Positions 51,032 through 59,503 of a DNA stretch of 64,000 nucleotides are shown one piece after another. Numbering within the stretch: position 1 is the first letter of the stretch; each line of letters opens with the position of its first letter. Below the pieces are notes generated by a model. The model was not told the DNA's origin. It saw nothing but the letters and a program-made list of their open reading frames with translations, and ran no database searches. This DNA is from Bacteroidota bacterium (GTDB lineage Bacteria; Bacteroidota; Bacteroidia; Chitinophagales; Chitinophagaceae): the NCBI GenBank assembly GCA_030706735.1, contig JAUZNZ010000001.1:124001-188000 (forward strand), in the 5' to 3' direction. Position numbers and translations under genes: made by a program.

Positions 51032-51575
51032 GTTGATAAACGTCCGGAATAAGTGATAAAATCAGGTGTCTTAACCCTGCCTCCGATAACTCCCGTCTAC
51101 GCGCCCTGTTCGATCAGGCACAAACGCCACCCGTCGGTTAAATTACTGTTAACCAGCTCATTGGGGTTAGTGCTCCGGCTTGATGTATTAAGAAATTGTT
51201 ATGGCAACGTGAACCGTATGTTATCCCTTTTAGTCAGGAGGACGAATATAAAAACCAAAATTGCGTGGAAGCCAAATTTTCTTTTTTTATATTTTTCCTT
51301 TAGAAATCCACATGGTTGTCCCCAATCCCGGCCAAGATACTCACATTCCCCAATGACCTTTTCACAATTTAAAAAAGTTTTCATCCAATTCCTTTTTTAA
51401 ATGCACACATATTGTGCAGAAAGATTTAGCCAGAAATATTTTGCCAGGATGACCCAACCACAGAATAAGGTTTGACGGGTTTTGGGGGTCCGGCGGACAT
51501 GAAAAAGCGCCCCGAATCCTTTCGGGGCGCAGAGAAAAAATTTATCCTCGTTTGGGAGAAAGCGTGAAATGCTTG
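51032..51575. promoter_or_regulatory. Gene-free region upstream of dnaB with inverted repeat and terminator
   Basis: About 540 bases without a convincing gene. A perfect inverted repeat, GGTTAA-N7-TTAACC, lies at 51136-51154, about 100 bases upstream of the dnaB start, and could be a regulatory site. The rest is T-rich toward 51260-51390. A strong hairpin at 51507-51530 ends the upstream minus-strand gene. Confidence 0.4.
51507..51530 (-). terminator. Intrinsic terminator after the DUF6600 lipoprotein gene
   Basis: GCGCCCCGAA at 51507-51516 pairs perfectly with TTCGGGGCGC at 51521-51530 around a four-base loop. On the minus strand it is followed by a T run (plus-strand A run at 51502-51506). 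Confidence 0.85.
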
Positions 51576-53117
51576 TCAGTTCTCCTTCTTATCCTTCTTT
51601 TTATCGTCATCTTTGGGCTTATTGTCGACCGGATGCCCCTGCGGCGCGGGTTTGACCATTGGATGGATAGCACCCATGGCCGGGGCTGCGCCATTTTGGG
51701 AGTTCATGCGTCGACCCGGGCTCATCGTTTGCGACGGTAGCGTCGACGCACCCGAAGGATTTGTTTGTCCGGGACGTCCGTTCGATTGGCCGGTAAGTGA
51801 CGGATGGCCCTGAACCTGGGGATTCTGCACGGGTTGGTTTTGCACGGGTTGACCATGCCCTAACAGACCCAAATGCCGGCCGGGCTGACCCGAAGCAGGC
51901 ATATTCATTCCGGGCTGCGGATTTGCGGCTGTTTGTGGCTGCGGGTTAGGGGCACCTTGATTATTCTCGCGAGGGCCCTGGTCCTGCCTGATCAAACCGC
52001 CGATAGGAGGATGTTCCGTTCTTTCCGTTCCTGAAGAAGGGTTAACCTGTGTTCCGCCGCCTCTGTCCCCGTTCTCCGTACCTCGCATCCCATTACTCCC
52101 TGGCTCGTCATTATGCCGAAAACCGTTATTGGCCGGCTCATTGTTGTTCCTTCTTCCGTTGTTGTTTTCCGGCTCATTGTTCCGGTAACCGTTATTATTG
52201 TTATTATTATTGGCGTCCTCGTTAGTATATCGCAGGGTATTTACCGGCCTCGCATTATTGAGTGTCTGCAGGCGCGAAGGAGCGATAGTCGACCTCGGAT
52301 TGCCGCCTGAAGACGGATTCGCATGTGGCGCGGTATTGGGATTTATTCGGGGGCGATAGATCGATAAACCGCTATTGTTCATTTGCTCGCCCGGACTATT
52401 ATTTTCCCGGATCGAGATCGGTCGTATGTCGCGGCCTGCGAATCTACCGGCTTCTCCTGGATCGGGACCACCTGCATAGGCCCTGTTCCGGTGGTTATTA
52501 TTGTTATTAATGGTCGTGTTATTAATGATCGTGGTGTTGTGAATGATGGTGACATTCCGGCTCTCATTTACATAGTAATTCCGGACCTGCGGGCTCGAAA
52601 TATATTCATGGGGGACAAAGCACCAATAGTGAGGAGGGGGATTATATCCGCCGCCGATGGAAATATTAACGCTCACATTGGGGCCCAGCGGAGCCCAGCC
52701 ATAATATTCGGCACTATTTCTCCAGCTAACCCAGGCGGGGGCCCATTCATGGCCAGGGATCCACATCCAGCCATAGCCATCCTGGAAGAACCAGCGGCCG
52801 TAGTGGAAAACGGCCCAGCCCCAGCTATAGTCGGAAGCCCAGGTCCACCCTTCGTCAGTATATACCCAATGCCCGTTGGTTGCATAGGGCTTGAAGCCGG
52901 GTCCTGCTTCCGGCATCCATACATAGCCGTAATTGGGATCGTCGATCCATTGACCGTAAGGGCTCAGCTGATCGTAAAAGGATTGATAGGACACTTCCGG
53001 ATCGGGAGCTGCGACAGGCGCCGTCTGGGGAGGAGGGTCCTGATGTACTACATAGACTGGCCCACAGGCATAAAACAGGAGTGCCAGGATGGTAAGTGTT
53101 AACAGGTGCTTTTTCAT
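51576..53117 (-). CDS. DUF6600-like lipoprotein with Asn/Gln-rich low-complexity region
   Basis: A 513-residue exported protein. The signal sequence ends with lipobox LFYAC at about residues 14-18. The N-terminal half (about 40-190) is an aromatic-rich domain with repeated YGxW/GWxW patterns (QLSPYGQWIDDPNYGYVWMP, WASDYSWGWAVFHYGRWFF, EWAPAWVSWRNSAEYYGWAP), typical of DUF6600/YXWGXW-like proteins. The rest is low complexity, dominated by Asn, Pro, Gly and Gln, with runs such as NNNNNNN and a Lys/Asp-rich end (DDDKKKDKKEN). Function unknown; a surface or periplasmic scaffold is a guess. The start at 53117 is chosen from the signal peptide. Confidence 0.75.
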   Translation of the reverse strand: MKKHLLTLTILALLFYACGPVYVVHQDPPPQTAPVAAPDPEVSYQSFYDQLSPYGQWIDDPNYGYVWMPEAGPGFKPYATNGHWVYTDEGWTWASDYSWGWAVFHYGRWFFQDGYGWMWIPGHEWAPAWVSWRNSAEYYGWAPLGPNVSVNISIGGGYNPPPHYWCFVPHEYISSPQVRNYYVNESRNVTIIHNTTIINNTTINNNNNHRNRAYAGGPDPGEAGRFAGRDIRPISIRENNSPGEQMNNSGLSIYRPRINPNTAPHANPSSGGNPRSTIAPSRLQTLNNARPVNTLRYTNEDANNNNNNNGYRNNEPENNNGRRNNNEPANNGFRHNDEPGSNGMRGTENGDRGGGTQVNPSSGTERTEHPPIGGLIRQDQGPRENNQGAPNPQPQTAANPQPGMNMPASGQPGRHLGLLGHGQPVQNQPVQNPQVQGHPSLTGQSNGRPGQTNPSGASTLPSQTMSPGRRMNSQNGAAPAMGAIHPMVKPAPQGHPVDNKPKDDDKKKDKKEN

Positions 53118-53328
53118 AAACCAGATTTTATCGTGATAGGAGTAATCAAGTCGGACCTCATTAGGACGGTAATAATCATGCAAAGTATCGTCGAAAAGGA
53201 AATATTAACATTTTTTTTCATTAGTTCCGCCACAATAGGGTAATTGCCAAGGCGATACCCTGTTTTAAACGCATATTATGGATAAATATTTCCAGGATGT
53301 CCCGCCGGGTAGCTTATTCCTAAAAAAC

Positions 53329-53336
53329 TATCTTTG
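53329..53336 (+). promoter_or_regulatory. TATCTTTG -7 box before pheT
   Basis: An exact TAnnTTTG match ending five bases before ATG 53342. The predicted transcript start falls on or next to the start codon. Confidence 0.5.
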
Positions 53337-53341
53337 CCGGC

Positions 53342-55792
53342 ATGACCATAAGCTATAACTGGCTGAGCGAGTATTTGCCCGTGCAGATCGAGGCGGAGAA
53401 ATTGTCGAAGATCCTCACATCGATCGGCCTGGAGGTCGAGGGCATGGAAAAATATGAGGCTGTCAAAGGCGGCTTGCAGGGGTTGGTCATTGGCGAGATC
53501 ATGGAATGCCATCCCCATCCCAATGCGGACAAACTAAGCGTCACGCGGGTGAATATCGGTTCGGGCGAGCCCTTGTCCATTGTATGCGGCGCCCCTAATG
53601 TCGCGGCGGGGCAAAAAGTGGTTGTCGCCCCGGTGGGTACGACGATCTATCCTGGCAAGGGCGACCCGGTCACGATGAAGGTGGCCAGGATCCGGGGAGT
53701 CGAAAGCCATGGAATGATCTGCGCGGAGGACGAAATCGGATTGGGAGCAGGTCATGCGGGGATCATCGTGCTGCCTTCCGGGGCGAAGACAGGCATGGCT
53801 GCCAGCGCCTGGTTTCATCCCTATACGGATCTGCTGATCGAGATCGGGCTGACTCCGAATCATATGGACGCCATGAGTCACGTTGGGGTAGCCCGGGACG
53901 TTTGTGCCTGGCTCTCACTCCATGAAAATAAGGAATTTCGTCCCCGGTTACCGTCGCTGGCCCCATTCCGGATCGACAATAACAGCCTCCCCATTCCGGT
54001 TCGAATAGAGAACAGCAAAGCGTGCCAGCGCTATTCCAGCCTCAGCATGAAGGGCATCACGGTCCGTGAATCTCCGCAATGGATGCAGGATTGGTTGAAG
54101 GCGATCGGCATACGACCCATCAACAATGTGGTCGACTGCACCAACTTTGTGCTCCACGAAATGGGACAGCCGTTGCATGCCTTCGATGCCGCCGCCATCA
54201 AGGGCAGGCAAGTGATCGTAAAGAATCTTCCCGAAGGCAGTCTGTTTACTACCCTGGATGGAAAAGAACGACGGTTATCGTCTGAGGACCTGATGATCTG
54301 CAACGCCGAAGAAGGCATGTGCATGGCTGGTGTTTTTGGCGGACTTGGCAGCGGAGTAAAGGAGACCACCCGCGATATTTTTTTGGAAAGCGCCTGGTTC
54401 CACCCGGCCAGCATCCGGAAAACATCCTTCCATCATGGCCTGCGTACCGATGCGGCTGCACATTTCGAAAAAGGGATGGATATTTCGGCCACAGTAAATG
54501 CACTCAAGCGGGCAGCCCTGCTTATCCGTGAATTGGCAGGCGGAGAAATATCTTCCGAACTTGCGGATAATTATCCGGACCCGGCAAACAAGACGCAGGT
54601 CGTCCTGAAATACCATTATCTCAAGAAGTTGAGCGGAAAGAATTATCACCCCGATACGGTAAAAAACATTCTGTTGAGCCTCGGCTTTGAAATCGACAAG
54701 GAGGGCTTGGACGAGATCCGCGTTTCCGTCCCTTATCACAAGCCGGACACAACATTGCCGGCTGACGTCGTGGAAGAGATCATGCGGATCGACGGGCTGG
54801 ACAATATTGCCATCCCTTCCGCCATTACGATATCACCTTCCGTAGAGACAGGAAAGCAGGCGGGCGCATGGAAGGCGAAGACCTCTTCCTGGCTTGTCGC
54901 GCAGGGATTCTATGAGATCCTGACCAATTCCATCACCAATAGCGCCTACTACACTGAAGGAGAGCTATCCGCTTCAGTCAGGATGATCAATAGCCTGAGC
55001 GCCGAGCTGGATATCCTACGCCCTTCTCTGTTGGAGACCGGGCTGGAATCCCTGGCATACAACCTGAACCGCAAACAGCAGGATCTGCGATTCTTCGAAT
55101 TTGGAAAATCATACCGTACCGGCGAGGTAGGCAATTATGGAGAAGCAAATCATCTATGTCTGTATGTAACCGGACAGGTACGGGAAGATTCGTGGAAAAC
55201 GAAGGGCGCAGCTTCGGATATTTATTACCTGAAGGCTGTCTGTGAGAGGATCAGCTCGCTCATTGGCGCCGGGACCCCGGTTTGGCAAATCCGGGGACAC
55301 TCCAAGCTTTCCGACGCCTTATGCTGGACGATGCCGGGCCTGAAAGATGAAGCCGGTTCAGTACCTGTCCTGGCCGAAGCGGGCATGGTGAACCCCTCGG
55401 TGCTTCGACAATTCGATATCAAACAACCGGTATGGTTCGCCGACCTGAATTGGGACGCGTTCCTGGAACTGGCCGGGAAGAACCGGATAAATTTCCGGGA
55501 GTTGCCTAAACAGTTGCCTGTGTTCAGGGACCTGGCCATGCTGGTCGACCGCAATCTGCCCTATGAAAAAGTGGAGGGGGCCATCCGGGGCGTTCGACTC
55601 GAAAAATTGCGGGAAATCAAGCTCTTCGATATCTTTGAAAGTGAAAAGTTGGGCAAAGACAGGAAATCAATGGCGTTGAGCTTCAGTTTTCTGGATGAGG
55701 AGCGAACGCTGACCGATAAGGAAGTGGACGGAATGCTGACCCGCATCATGAATGTTTTGGAGAAAGAAGTGGGGGCGGAGATCAGGAAGTAG
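53342..55792 (+). CDS. pheT: Phenylalanine-tRNA ligase beta subunit
   Basis: An 816-residue subunit that works with PheS to charge tRNA-Phe. Domains in order: N-terminal SYNWLSEYLPV; the EMAP-type tRNA-binding domain around 40-150 (VIGEIMECHPHPNADKLSV, SIVCGAPNVAAGQKV); the B3/B4 editing region (VVDCTNFVLHEMGQPLHAFD near 263-282); B5 (DVVEEIMRIDGLDNI near 475-489); the core (NSLSAELDILRPSLLETGLE); and the C-terminal FDX-ACB anticodon-binding domain from about 720 (LPVFRDLAMLVDRNLPYEKV). Length is standard. pheS is not beside it, which is common in this phylum. Confidence 0.97.
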   Translation: MTISYNWLSEYLPVQIEAEKLSKILTSIGLEVEGMEKYEAVKGGLQGLVIGEIMECHPHPNADKLSVTRVNIGSGEPLSIVCGAPNVAAGQKVVVAPVGTTIYPGKGDPVTMKVARIRGVESHGMICAEDEIGLGAGHAGIIVLPSGAKTGMAASAWFHPYTDLLIEIGLTPNHMDAMSHVGVARDVCAWLSLHENKEFRPRLPSLAPFRIDNNSLPIPVRIENSKACQRYSSLSMKGITVRESPQWMQDWLKAIGIRPINNVVDCTNFVLHEMGQPLHAFDAAAIKGRQVIVKNLPEGSLFTTLDGKERRLSSEDLMICNAEEGMCMAGVFGGLGSGVKETTRDIFLESAWFHPASIRKTSFHHGLRTDAAAHFEKGMDISATVNALKRAALLIRELAGGEISSELADNYPDPANKTQVVLKYHYLKKLSGKNYHPDTVKNILLSLGFEIDKEGLDEIRVSVPYHKPDTTLPADVVEEIMRIDGLDNIAIPSAITISPSVETGKQAGAWKAKTSSWLVAQGFYEILTNSITNSAYYTEGELSASVRMINSLSAELDILRPSLLETGLESLAYNLNRKQQDLRFFEFGKSYRTGEVGNYGEANHLCLYVTGQVREDSWKTKGAASDIYYLKAVCERISSLIGAGTPVWQIRGHSKLSDALCWTMPGLKDEAGSVPVLAEAGMVNPSVLRQFDIKQPVWFADLNWDAFLELAGKNRINFRELPKQLPVFRDLAMLVDRNLPYEKVEGAIRGVRLEKLREIKLFDIFESEKLGKDRKSMALSFSFLDEERTLTDKEVDGMLTRIMNVLEKEVGAEIRK

Positions 55793-55872
55793 CTGCAAGT
55801 TGATTTAGAAATGTCTTTAGCAATAAATGAAGAATCTAATTAAGTCTGGCTTGAAGCTTGCGGCTTGAAGCC
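55792..55872. repeat. Short repeat-like element after pheT
   Basis: GCTGCAAG at 55792-55799 can pair, with one G-T wobble, with CTTGCGGC at 55857-55864. The ten-base unit GGCTTGAAGC occurs twice, at 55848-55857 and 55862-55871. It may be a copy of a small dispersed intergenic repeat; whether other copies exist outside the window is unknown. Confidence 0.35.
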
Positions 55873-55879
55873 CGTAGTT

Positions 55880-56167
55880 ATGGAAGATCTGGAATTACAG
55901 GTAAAACGGATCAATGAGAAGCTGCAATCCTTGCTGAGGCGGCATGATGCGGTGTTGAAAGAAAACGAGCGATTGAAGAAGGAAAGCGGAGAATGGCAAT
56001 TGAAGTTTAGTGATCATTCGGCGAAACTGGAACAGTTACAACAACAGGTGGAGATCCTGAAAGCGTCTAAAGGGGAGATGGATGAGTCAGAAAAGAAGGC
56101 GTTCGAGAAACGTCTCGGCCAGTACATCCGGGAAATCGACCGGTGCATTGGATTACTGAGTGAGTAA
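55880..56167 (+). CDS. Small coiled-coil protein, ZapB-like by position
   Basis: A 95-residue protein that is almost wholly coiled coil (EDLELQVKRINEKLQSLL, ENERLKKESGEWQLKF, KLEQLQQQVEIL), ending with EIDRCIGLLSE. It lies between pheT and zapA, in an order I recall from other Bacteroidota. In Gammaproteobacteria ZapB is a small coiled coil that works with ZapA at the Z ring, so a partner role in cell division is plausible but rests on position and shape. The ATG at 55880 is preferred to the upstream TTG at 55865, which lies in the repeat-like element. Confidence 0.7.
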   Translation: MEDLELQVKRINEKLQSLLRRHDAVLKENERLKKESGEWQLKFSDHSAKLEQLQQQVEILKASKGEMDESEKKAFEKRLGQYIREIDRCIGLLSE

Positions 56168-56171
56168 CTAA

Positions 56172-56426
56172 TCAGACTCTTTTGACCAGGCGCATCTTCA
56201 TTTCATCCTTACCCCGGGAAATTTCCAGGGTGTACACTCCGTATGGCAGATCGTTGAGACCGTTCCAGTTGAGCTCCATCTGATCCTTTTCCACTTCTGT
56301 TTCCATGGCTCCGCAAACGATTCCCGTGTCATCTTTAAGCACGGCTCTTAGGAGGCATTTTTGAGGATGGTCAACCTGGAAGGTTAACCTGTCAATGAAC
56401 ACCGGCGATTTTAGTTTTACGAACAT
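56172..56426 (-). CDS. Small protein resembling an isolated T9SS C-terminal sorting domain
   Basis: An 84-residue protein with no signal peptide. The beta pattern FIDRLTFQVDHPQ, LRAVLKDDTGIVCGA, ELNWNGLNDLPYGVYTLEI and the end DEMKMRLVKRV resembles a complete type A sorting domain (usually about 75 residues at the end of T9SS cargo), here without any cargo. It could be a cytoplasmic protein with the same beta-sandwich fold, or a decoy or regulator; neither is shown. It is convergent with the coiled-coil gene and divergent from zapA. The start at ATG 56426 gives the compact domain. Confidence 0.6.
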   Translation of the reverse strand: MFVKLKSPVFIDRLTFQVDHPQKCLLRAVLKDDTGIVCGAMETEVEKDQMELNWNGLNDLPYGVYTLEISRGKDEMKMRLVKRV

Positions 56427-56489
56427 AGTTGGTTGGTTTTTTCGTAGGGCATTGGTGAGCAAAAGTTTAGTTTTTAGGGTTATCTGATT

Positions 56490-56576
56490 TCAGGCCTGGT
56501 AAGCACGTCTACATTCGAAACCTTACCGACCGGAGTGCTGGTGCGAGAGTACTCCTGTTAATAAGGTGTGGATAAA
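56490..56576 (+). ncRNA. Candidate structured RNA upstream of zapA (6S-like by position)
   Basis: GGTAAG at 56498-56503 pairs with CTTACC at 56522-56527. The overlapping ACCTTA at 56520-56525 pairs instead with TAAGGT at 56562-56567, so two structures exclude each other. A further eight-pair stem (GGAGTGCT at 56532-56539 with AGTACTCC at 56548-56555, one G-T) closes a hairpin between. In many bacteria the 6S RNA gene lies beside zapA, and this could be the Bacteroidota version or a zapA leader. No consensus was checked. The stretch has no convincing open frame. Confidence 0.35.
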
Positions 56577-56597
56577 TTTAAAACAAGTATTTGATCT

Positions 56598-56882
56598 ATG
56601 CAAGAGTTGATCCCAATAAATGTCCTAATAGGTGACCGAACCTACCGGATCAAGATAGAGCCGGGGGACGAGGAACTCGTTCGGAAGACCCTAAAGACCA
56701 TCAATGACCAGATCATCGAATATAAGACCCGTTTCGCCGGGAAAGACATGCAGGATTATATAGCCATGGTGTTGCTTTGGTATGCAACCCAATTGCCAGG
56801 TGCCGGGCCTTCCCAGGCCATGGTCACCTCGCTCACCGAAGGATTGGCCAGGCTGGAGCAGCAGTTAGACAGGGCGCTATAG
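56598..56882 (+). CDS. zapA: Cell division protein ZapA
   Basis: A 94-residue protein that bundles FtsZ filaments. IPINVLIGDRTYRIKIEPGDEELVRK at the N-terminus (in pieces NVLIGDRTYRIKI and GDEELVRK) matches the ZapA beta-hairpin and first helix. The remainder is a long helix and coil (TINDQIIEYKTRFAGKDMQD, EGLARLEQQLDRAL) that makes the dimer. Length is standard. rny follows on the same strand after 160 bases. Confidence 0.9.
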   Translation: MQELIPINVLIGDRTYRIKIEPGDEELVRKTLKTINDQIIEYKTRFAGKDMQDYIAMVLLWYATQLPGAGPSQAMVTSLTEGLARLEQQLDRAL

Positions 56883-56958
56883 GGTGAATGAGGCGTCACC
56901 AGCAGGTGAGGATGTCGAAACATATCGGTCGCTGCGGCTTAATTGGCAGCTAATTCCG

Positions 56959-56966
56959 TATCTTCG
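56959..56966 (+). promoter_or_regulatory. TATCTTCG, -7-like box upstream of rny
   Basis: One mismatch from TAnnTTTG, the same octamer as before pyrD. It would give rny a leader of about 70 bases. Confidence 0.35.
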
Positions 56967-57042
56967 CAACTAACCTATTTCCATACAATTAGGATGAGGA
57001 ATCAGAAATATATGATTGTAAACGATTTAAATTTAATAATCA

Positions 57043-58599
57043 ATGCTTATATACATCATAGTGGGGATTATTGCTTTAGCCATCGGGGTCTTTGCCGGCA
57101 AGCTACTCTTTGCCAAGAATACCCAAAAACAGGTCGATGAAGCCCGTCAGCAGACCAAAAAGATCATGGCCGATGCACAGGTGGCGGCCGAGAACCTGAA
57201 GAAAGAGAAACTACTGGAAGCCAAAGAGAAGTTTGTACAGCTCAAAGCTGAGCACGACAAGGAGGTCCTCGAAAAGAACCGCAAGGTAAATGAGGGCGAG
57301 GCCCGTATCAAGCAAAAGGAGCAGGGTATCAACCAGAAAATAGAGAACCTGGACAAGCAGGCCAGGGAAAATGAGATCATCAAGGATAACCTGACCCGCC
57401 AGATCGAAGTGGTAAACCAGAAGAGAACCGAACTGGAGAAGCACCAGGAGGAGCATATTCGTCGTCTCGAGAAGATTTCGGCCCTGACAGCCGATGAGGC
57501 GAGAGCACAACTGATCGAAAGCCTGAAGCATGAGACCCAGACCCAGGCGCTGGCCATGCAGCAGGAGATCATTGACGATGCCCGGCAAAAAGCCAATAAA
57601 GAAGCCCGGAAGATCATTATCCAAAGCATTCAGCGTACGGCAGCCGAACAGGCGATCGAGAATTCGATCACCGTGTTCAATCTGGAAAGTGATGAGATCA
57701 AGGGGCAGATCATCGGCAGGGAAGGCCGGAATATCCGGGCCATCGAAGCTGCCACCGGCGTGGATCTGATCGTCGATGACACTCCGGAAGCCATTGTTCT
57801 CTCGTCATTCGACCCCCTGCGCAGGGAGATCGCACGCCTTTCTCTCCAACGTCTGGTCACTGACGGACGAATCCACCCTGCCCGGATCGAAGAGATCGTG
57901 GAAAAGACCCGCAAACAAATCGAAGAGCAGGTCATGGAGATTGGGGAACGAACGGTCATCGAGCTGGGTATCCACGGCTTACACAAAGAACTGGTAAGGA
58001 TCGTCGGCAAAATGCGGTTCCGTTCTTCCTATGGACAGAATCTCCTGATGCATAGCCGGGAAGTGGCCAATCTGTGCGGGATCATGGCGGCCGAACTGGG
58101 CATGAACCCGAAGCTGGCCAAAAGGGCAGGTCTTCTGCACGATATCGGAAAGGTACCCGATGAAGAGACCGAGCTGAGCCATGCCTTGCTGGGTATGAAG
58201 GTTGCCGAGAAGTATGGGGAGAATCCGGCGGTAGTGAATGCGATCGGCGCCCACCATGACGAGGTCGAAATGCAGTATGTCATCGCCCCGATTGTTCAGG
58301 CTTGCGATGCCATCAGCGGTGCCCGGCCGGGAGCCCGCCGCGAGATCATGCAACAATATCTGCAGCGTATTAAGGACCTGGAAAACCTGGCCCTTGCCTA
58401 TCCCGGAGTGGAAAAAGCCTATGCCATCCAGGCCGGTCGCGAACTTCGGGTAATCGTCGAAGCCGATAAAGTGACCGATATGGACAGTGATAAGCTGAGT
58501 TTTGAGATCGCCCAGAAGATCCAAACGGAAATGACTTATCCGGGCCAGATCAAGGTCACGGTTATTCGGGAGAAAAGGGCTGTGAACGTAGCAAGATAG
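57043..58599 (+). CDS. rny: Ribonuclease Y
   Basis: A 518-residue membrane-anchored endoribonuclease that starts mRNA decay. One membrane helix at residues 2-24 ([20 protein letters not shown]); a long charged coiled coil to about 200 with Lys/Glu/Gln repeats; a KH domain near 208-270 ([20 protein letters not shown]); the HD domain from about 334 ([20 protein letters not shown], then GLLHDIGK near 362-369 and IGAHHDE); and a C-terminal domain ending [12 protein letters not shown]. Length and order match the family fully. Bacteroidota use RNase Y. Confidence 0.97.
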   Translation: MLIYIIVGIIALAIGVFAGKLLFAKNTQKQVDEARQQTKKIMADAQVAAENLKKEKLLEAKEKFVQLKAEHDKEVLEKNRKVNEGEARIKQKEQGINQKIENLDKQARENEIIKDNLTRQIEVVNQKRTELEKHQEEHIRRLEKISALTADEARAQLIESLKHETQTQALAMQQEIIDDARQKANKEARKIIIQSIQRTAAEQAIENSITVFNLESDEIKGQIIGREGRNIRAIEAATGVDLIVDDTPEAIVLSSFDPLRREIARLSLQRLVTDGRIHPARIEEIVEKTRKQIEEQVMEIGERTVIELGIHGLHKELVRIVGKMRFRSSYGQNLLMHSREVANLCGIMAAELGMNPKLAKRAGLLHDIGKVPDEETELSHALLGMKVAEKYGENPAVVNAIGAHHDEVEMQYVIAPIVQACDAISGARPGARREIMQQYLQRIKDLENLALAYPGVEKAYAIQAGRELRVIVEADKVTDMDSDKLSFEIAQKIQTEMTYPGQIKVTVIREKRAVNVAR

Positions 58600-58647
58600 G
58601 GCGCTGGCTCAGCCTTAAATTTATATTTCAAATTCGAAATAAATTCA

Positions 58648-58655
58648 TAGCTTTG
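58648..58655 (+). promoter_or_regulatory. TAGCTTTG -7 box before rplS
   Basis: An exact TAnnTTTG match 21 bases before ATG 58677. A second ATG at 58670 is out of frame with rplS. Confidence 0.5.
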
Positions 58656-58676
58656 CAGTCCTTAAAAAAATGAGTT

Positions 58677-59030
58677 ATGAACGCTGCTGTAGCCTTTGTA
58701 CACGAGCAATTGACCGGCAAGACGGAGTTTCCGAACTTCAAAGCCGGAGACAATGTCACGGTCAACTATAAGATCGTGGAAGGTAATAAGGAACGTATCC
58801 AGGGATTCAAAGGAGACGTGATCAAACGTCAGGGCACCGGTCAGACGGCTACTTTCACCGTCAGAAAGATTTCCGATGGGGTTGGGGTCGAAAGAACATT
58901 CCCCTTGTTCTCGCCCAATATCGAATCGATCGAGTTGCATAAAGTCGGACGCGTTCGTCGGGCAAAGCTGTATTTCCAGCGTGAGCGTAGCGGCAAAAGC
59001 GCGCGCATCAAGGAAAAACGCAGCTTATAA
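58677..59030 (+). CDS. rplS: Large ribosomal subunit protein bL19
   Basis: A 117-residue ribosomal protein at the interface of the subunits. Seen: [20 protein letters not shown] near 21-40, [14 protein letters not shown] near 40-53, [20 protein letters not shown] near 60-79, and the basic [20 protein letters not shown] near 93-112. Length and sequence are as expected. Confidence 0.97.
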   Translation: MNAAVAFVHEQLTGKTEFPNFKAGDNVTVNYKIVEGNKERIQGFKGDVIKRQGTGQTATFTVRKISDGVGVERTFPLFSPNIESIELHKVGRVRRAKLYFQRERSGKSARIKEKRSL

Positions 59031-59099
59031 TCAAGTACTTATACGTTTGTGTCGAGCTTCGAAAATGTTAAACGTATTTTTTATTACCGATTTTGTAGC

Positions 59100-59107
59100 T
59101 ACCTTTA
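59100..59107 (+). promoter_or_regulatory. TACCTTTA, near-consensus -7 box before tatA
   Basis: One mismatch from TAnnTTTG, 25 bases before ATG 59133. Confidence 0.35.
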
Positions 59108-59132
59108 CTGCTGACAATTAAATCGAAAAGCT

Positions 59133-59375
59133 ATGGGAGACTTATTTAGTGGTCCGCATATAATATTAATTGCGCTTGTGGTATTGCTTTTGTTTGGTGG
59201 TAAGAAAATCCCCGAGTTGATGAGGGGTCTGGGCAGGGGCATCCGTGAATTCAAGGATGCCAAGGACAATGTGCGCAGAGAAATTGAGGACCATGTTCAG
59301 GACGAACCGGTCAGCAAGGCCAACAGCACATCTACTCCGACCAAACAGATCTCTTCAGATTCCTCCGTCCGGTAA
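59133..59375 (+). CDS. tatA: Sec-independent protein translocase subunit TatA/E
   Basis: An 80-residue protein. An N-terminal membrane helix ([21 protein letters not shown] at about 9-29, with the FGGKKIPEL hinge) precedes an amphipathic helix ([16 protein letters not shown]). The tail is polar, Ser/Thr/Lys-rich. It forms the pore part of the twin-arginine translocase in the inner membrane, with TatC encoded next. An intrinsic terminator lies between tatA and tatC, so tatC has its own promoter box. Confidence 0.93.
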   Translation: MGDLFSGPHIILIALVVLLLFGGKKIPELMRGLGRGIREFKDAKDNVRREIEDHVQDEPVSKANSTSTPTKQISSDSSVR

Positions 59376-59431
59376 CAAGTGCGCTGTTTGTCGCACCAGA
59401 TAAATCTTCAATAAACTTATTTACCTGGCCC

Positions 59432-59461
59432 AACCCCGCAATTCATTTCTGCGGGGTTTTG
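59432..59461 (+). terminator. Intrinsic terminator after tatA
   Basis: AACCCCGCA at 59432-59440 pairs with TGCGGGGTT at 59450-59458 around a nine-base loop and is followed by a short T run. It would end tatA transcripts before tatC. Confidence 0.85.
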
Positions 59462-59473
59462 TATTAATTGCAA

Positions 59474-59481
59474 TATTTTTG
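59474..59481 (+). promoter_or_regulatory. TATTTTTG -7 box before tatC
   Basis: An exact TAnnTTTG match 22 bases before ATG 59504, immediately after the tatA terminator. Confidence 0.5.
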
Positions 59482-59503
59482 CTCCCTAGTATTGACGATT
59501 TTC

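Noticed and set aside
51053-51400. 115-codon plus-strand frame in the dnaB upstream region
   Set aside because: No domain, biased toward the T-rich DNA, and no promoter-like signal near its start; treated as chance.
52190-52220. ATT-type short repeats suggesting a CRISPR or microsatellite locus
   Set aside because: They encode Asn runs in an open reading frame and have no spacer pattern.
52383-53102. 239-codon plus-strand frame over the DUF6600 gene
   Set aside because: Repetitive, low-complexity reading of the antisense strand; the minus-strand protein has a lipobox and aromatic domain.
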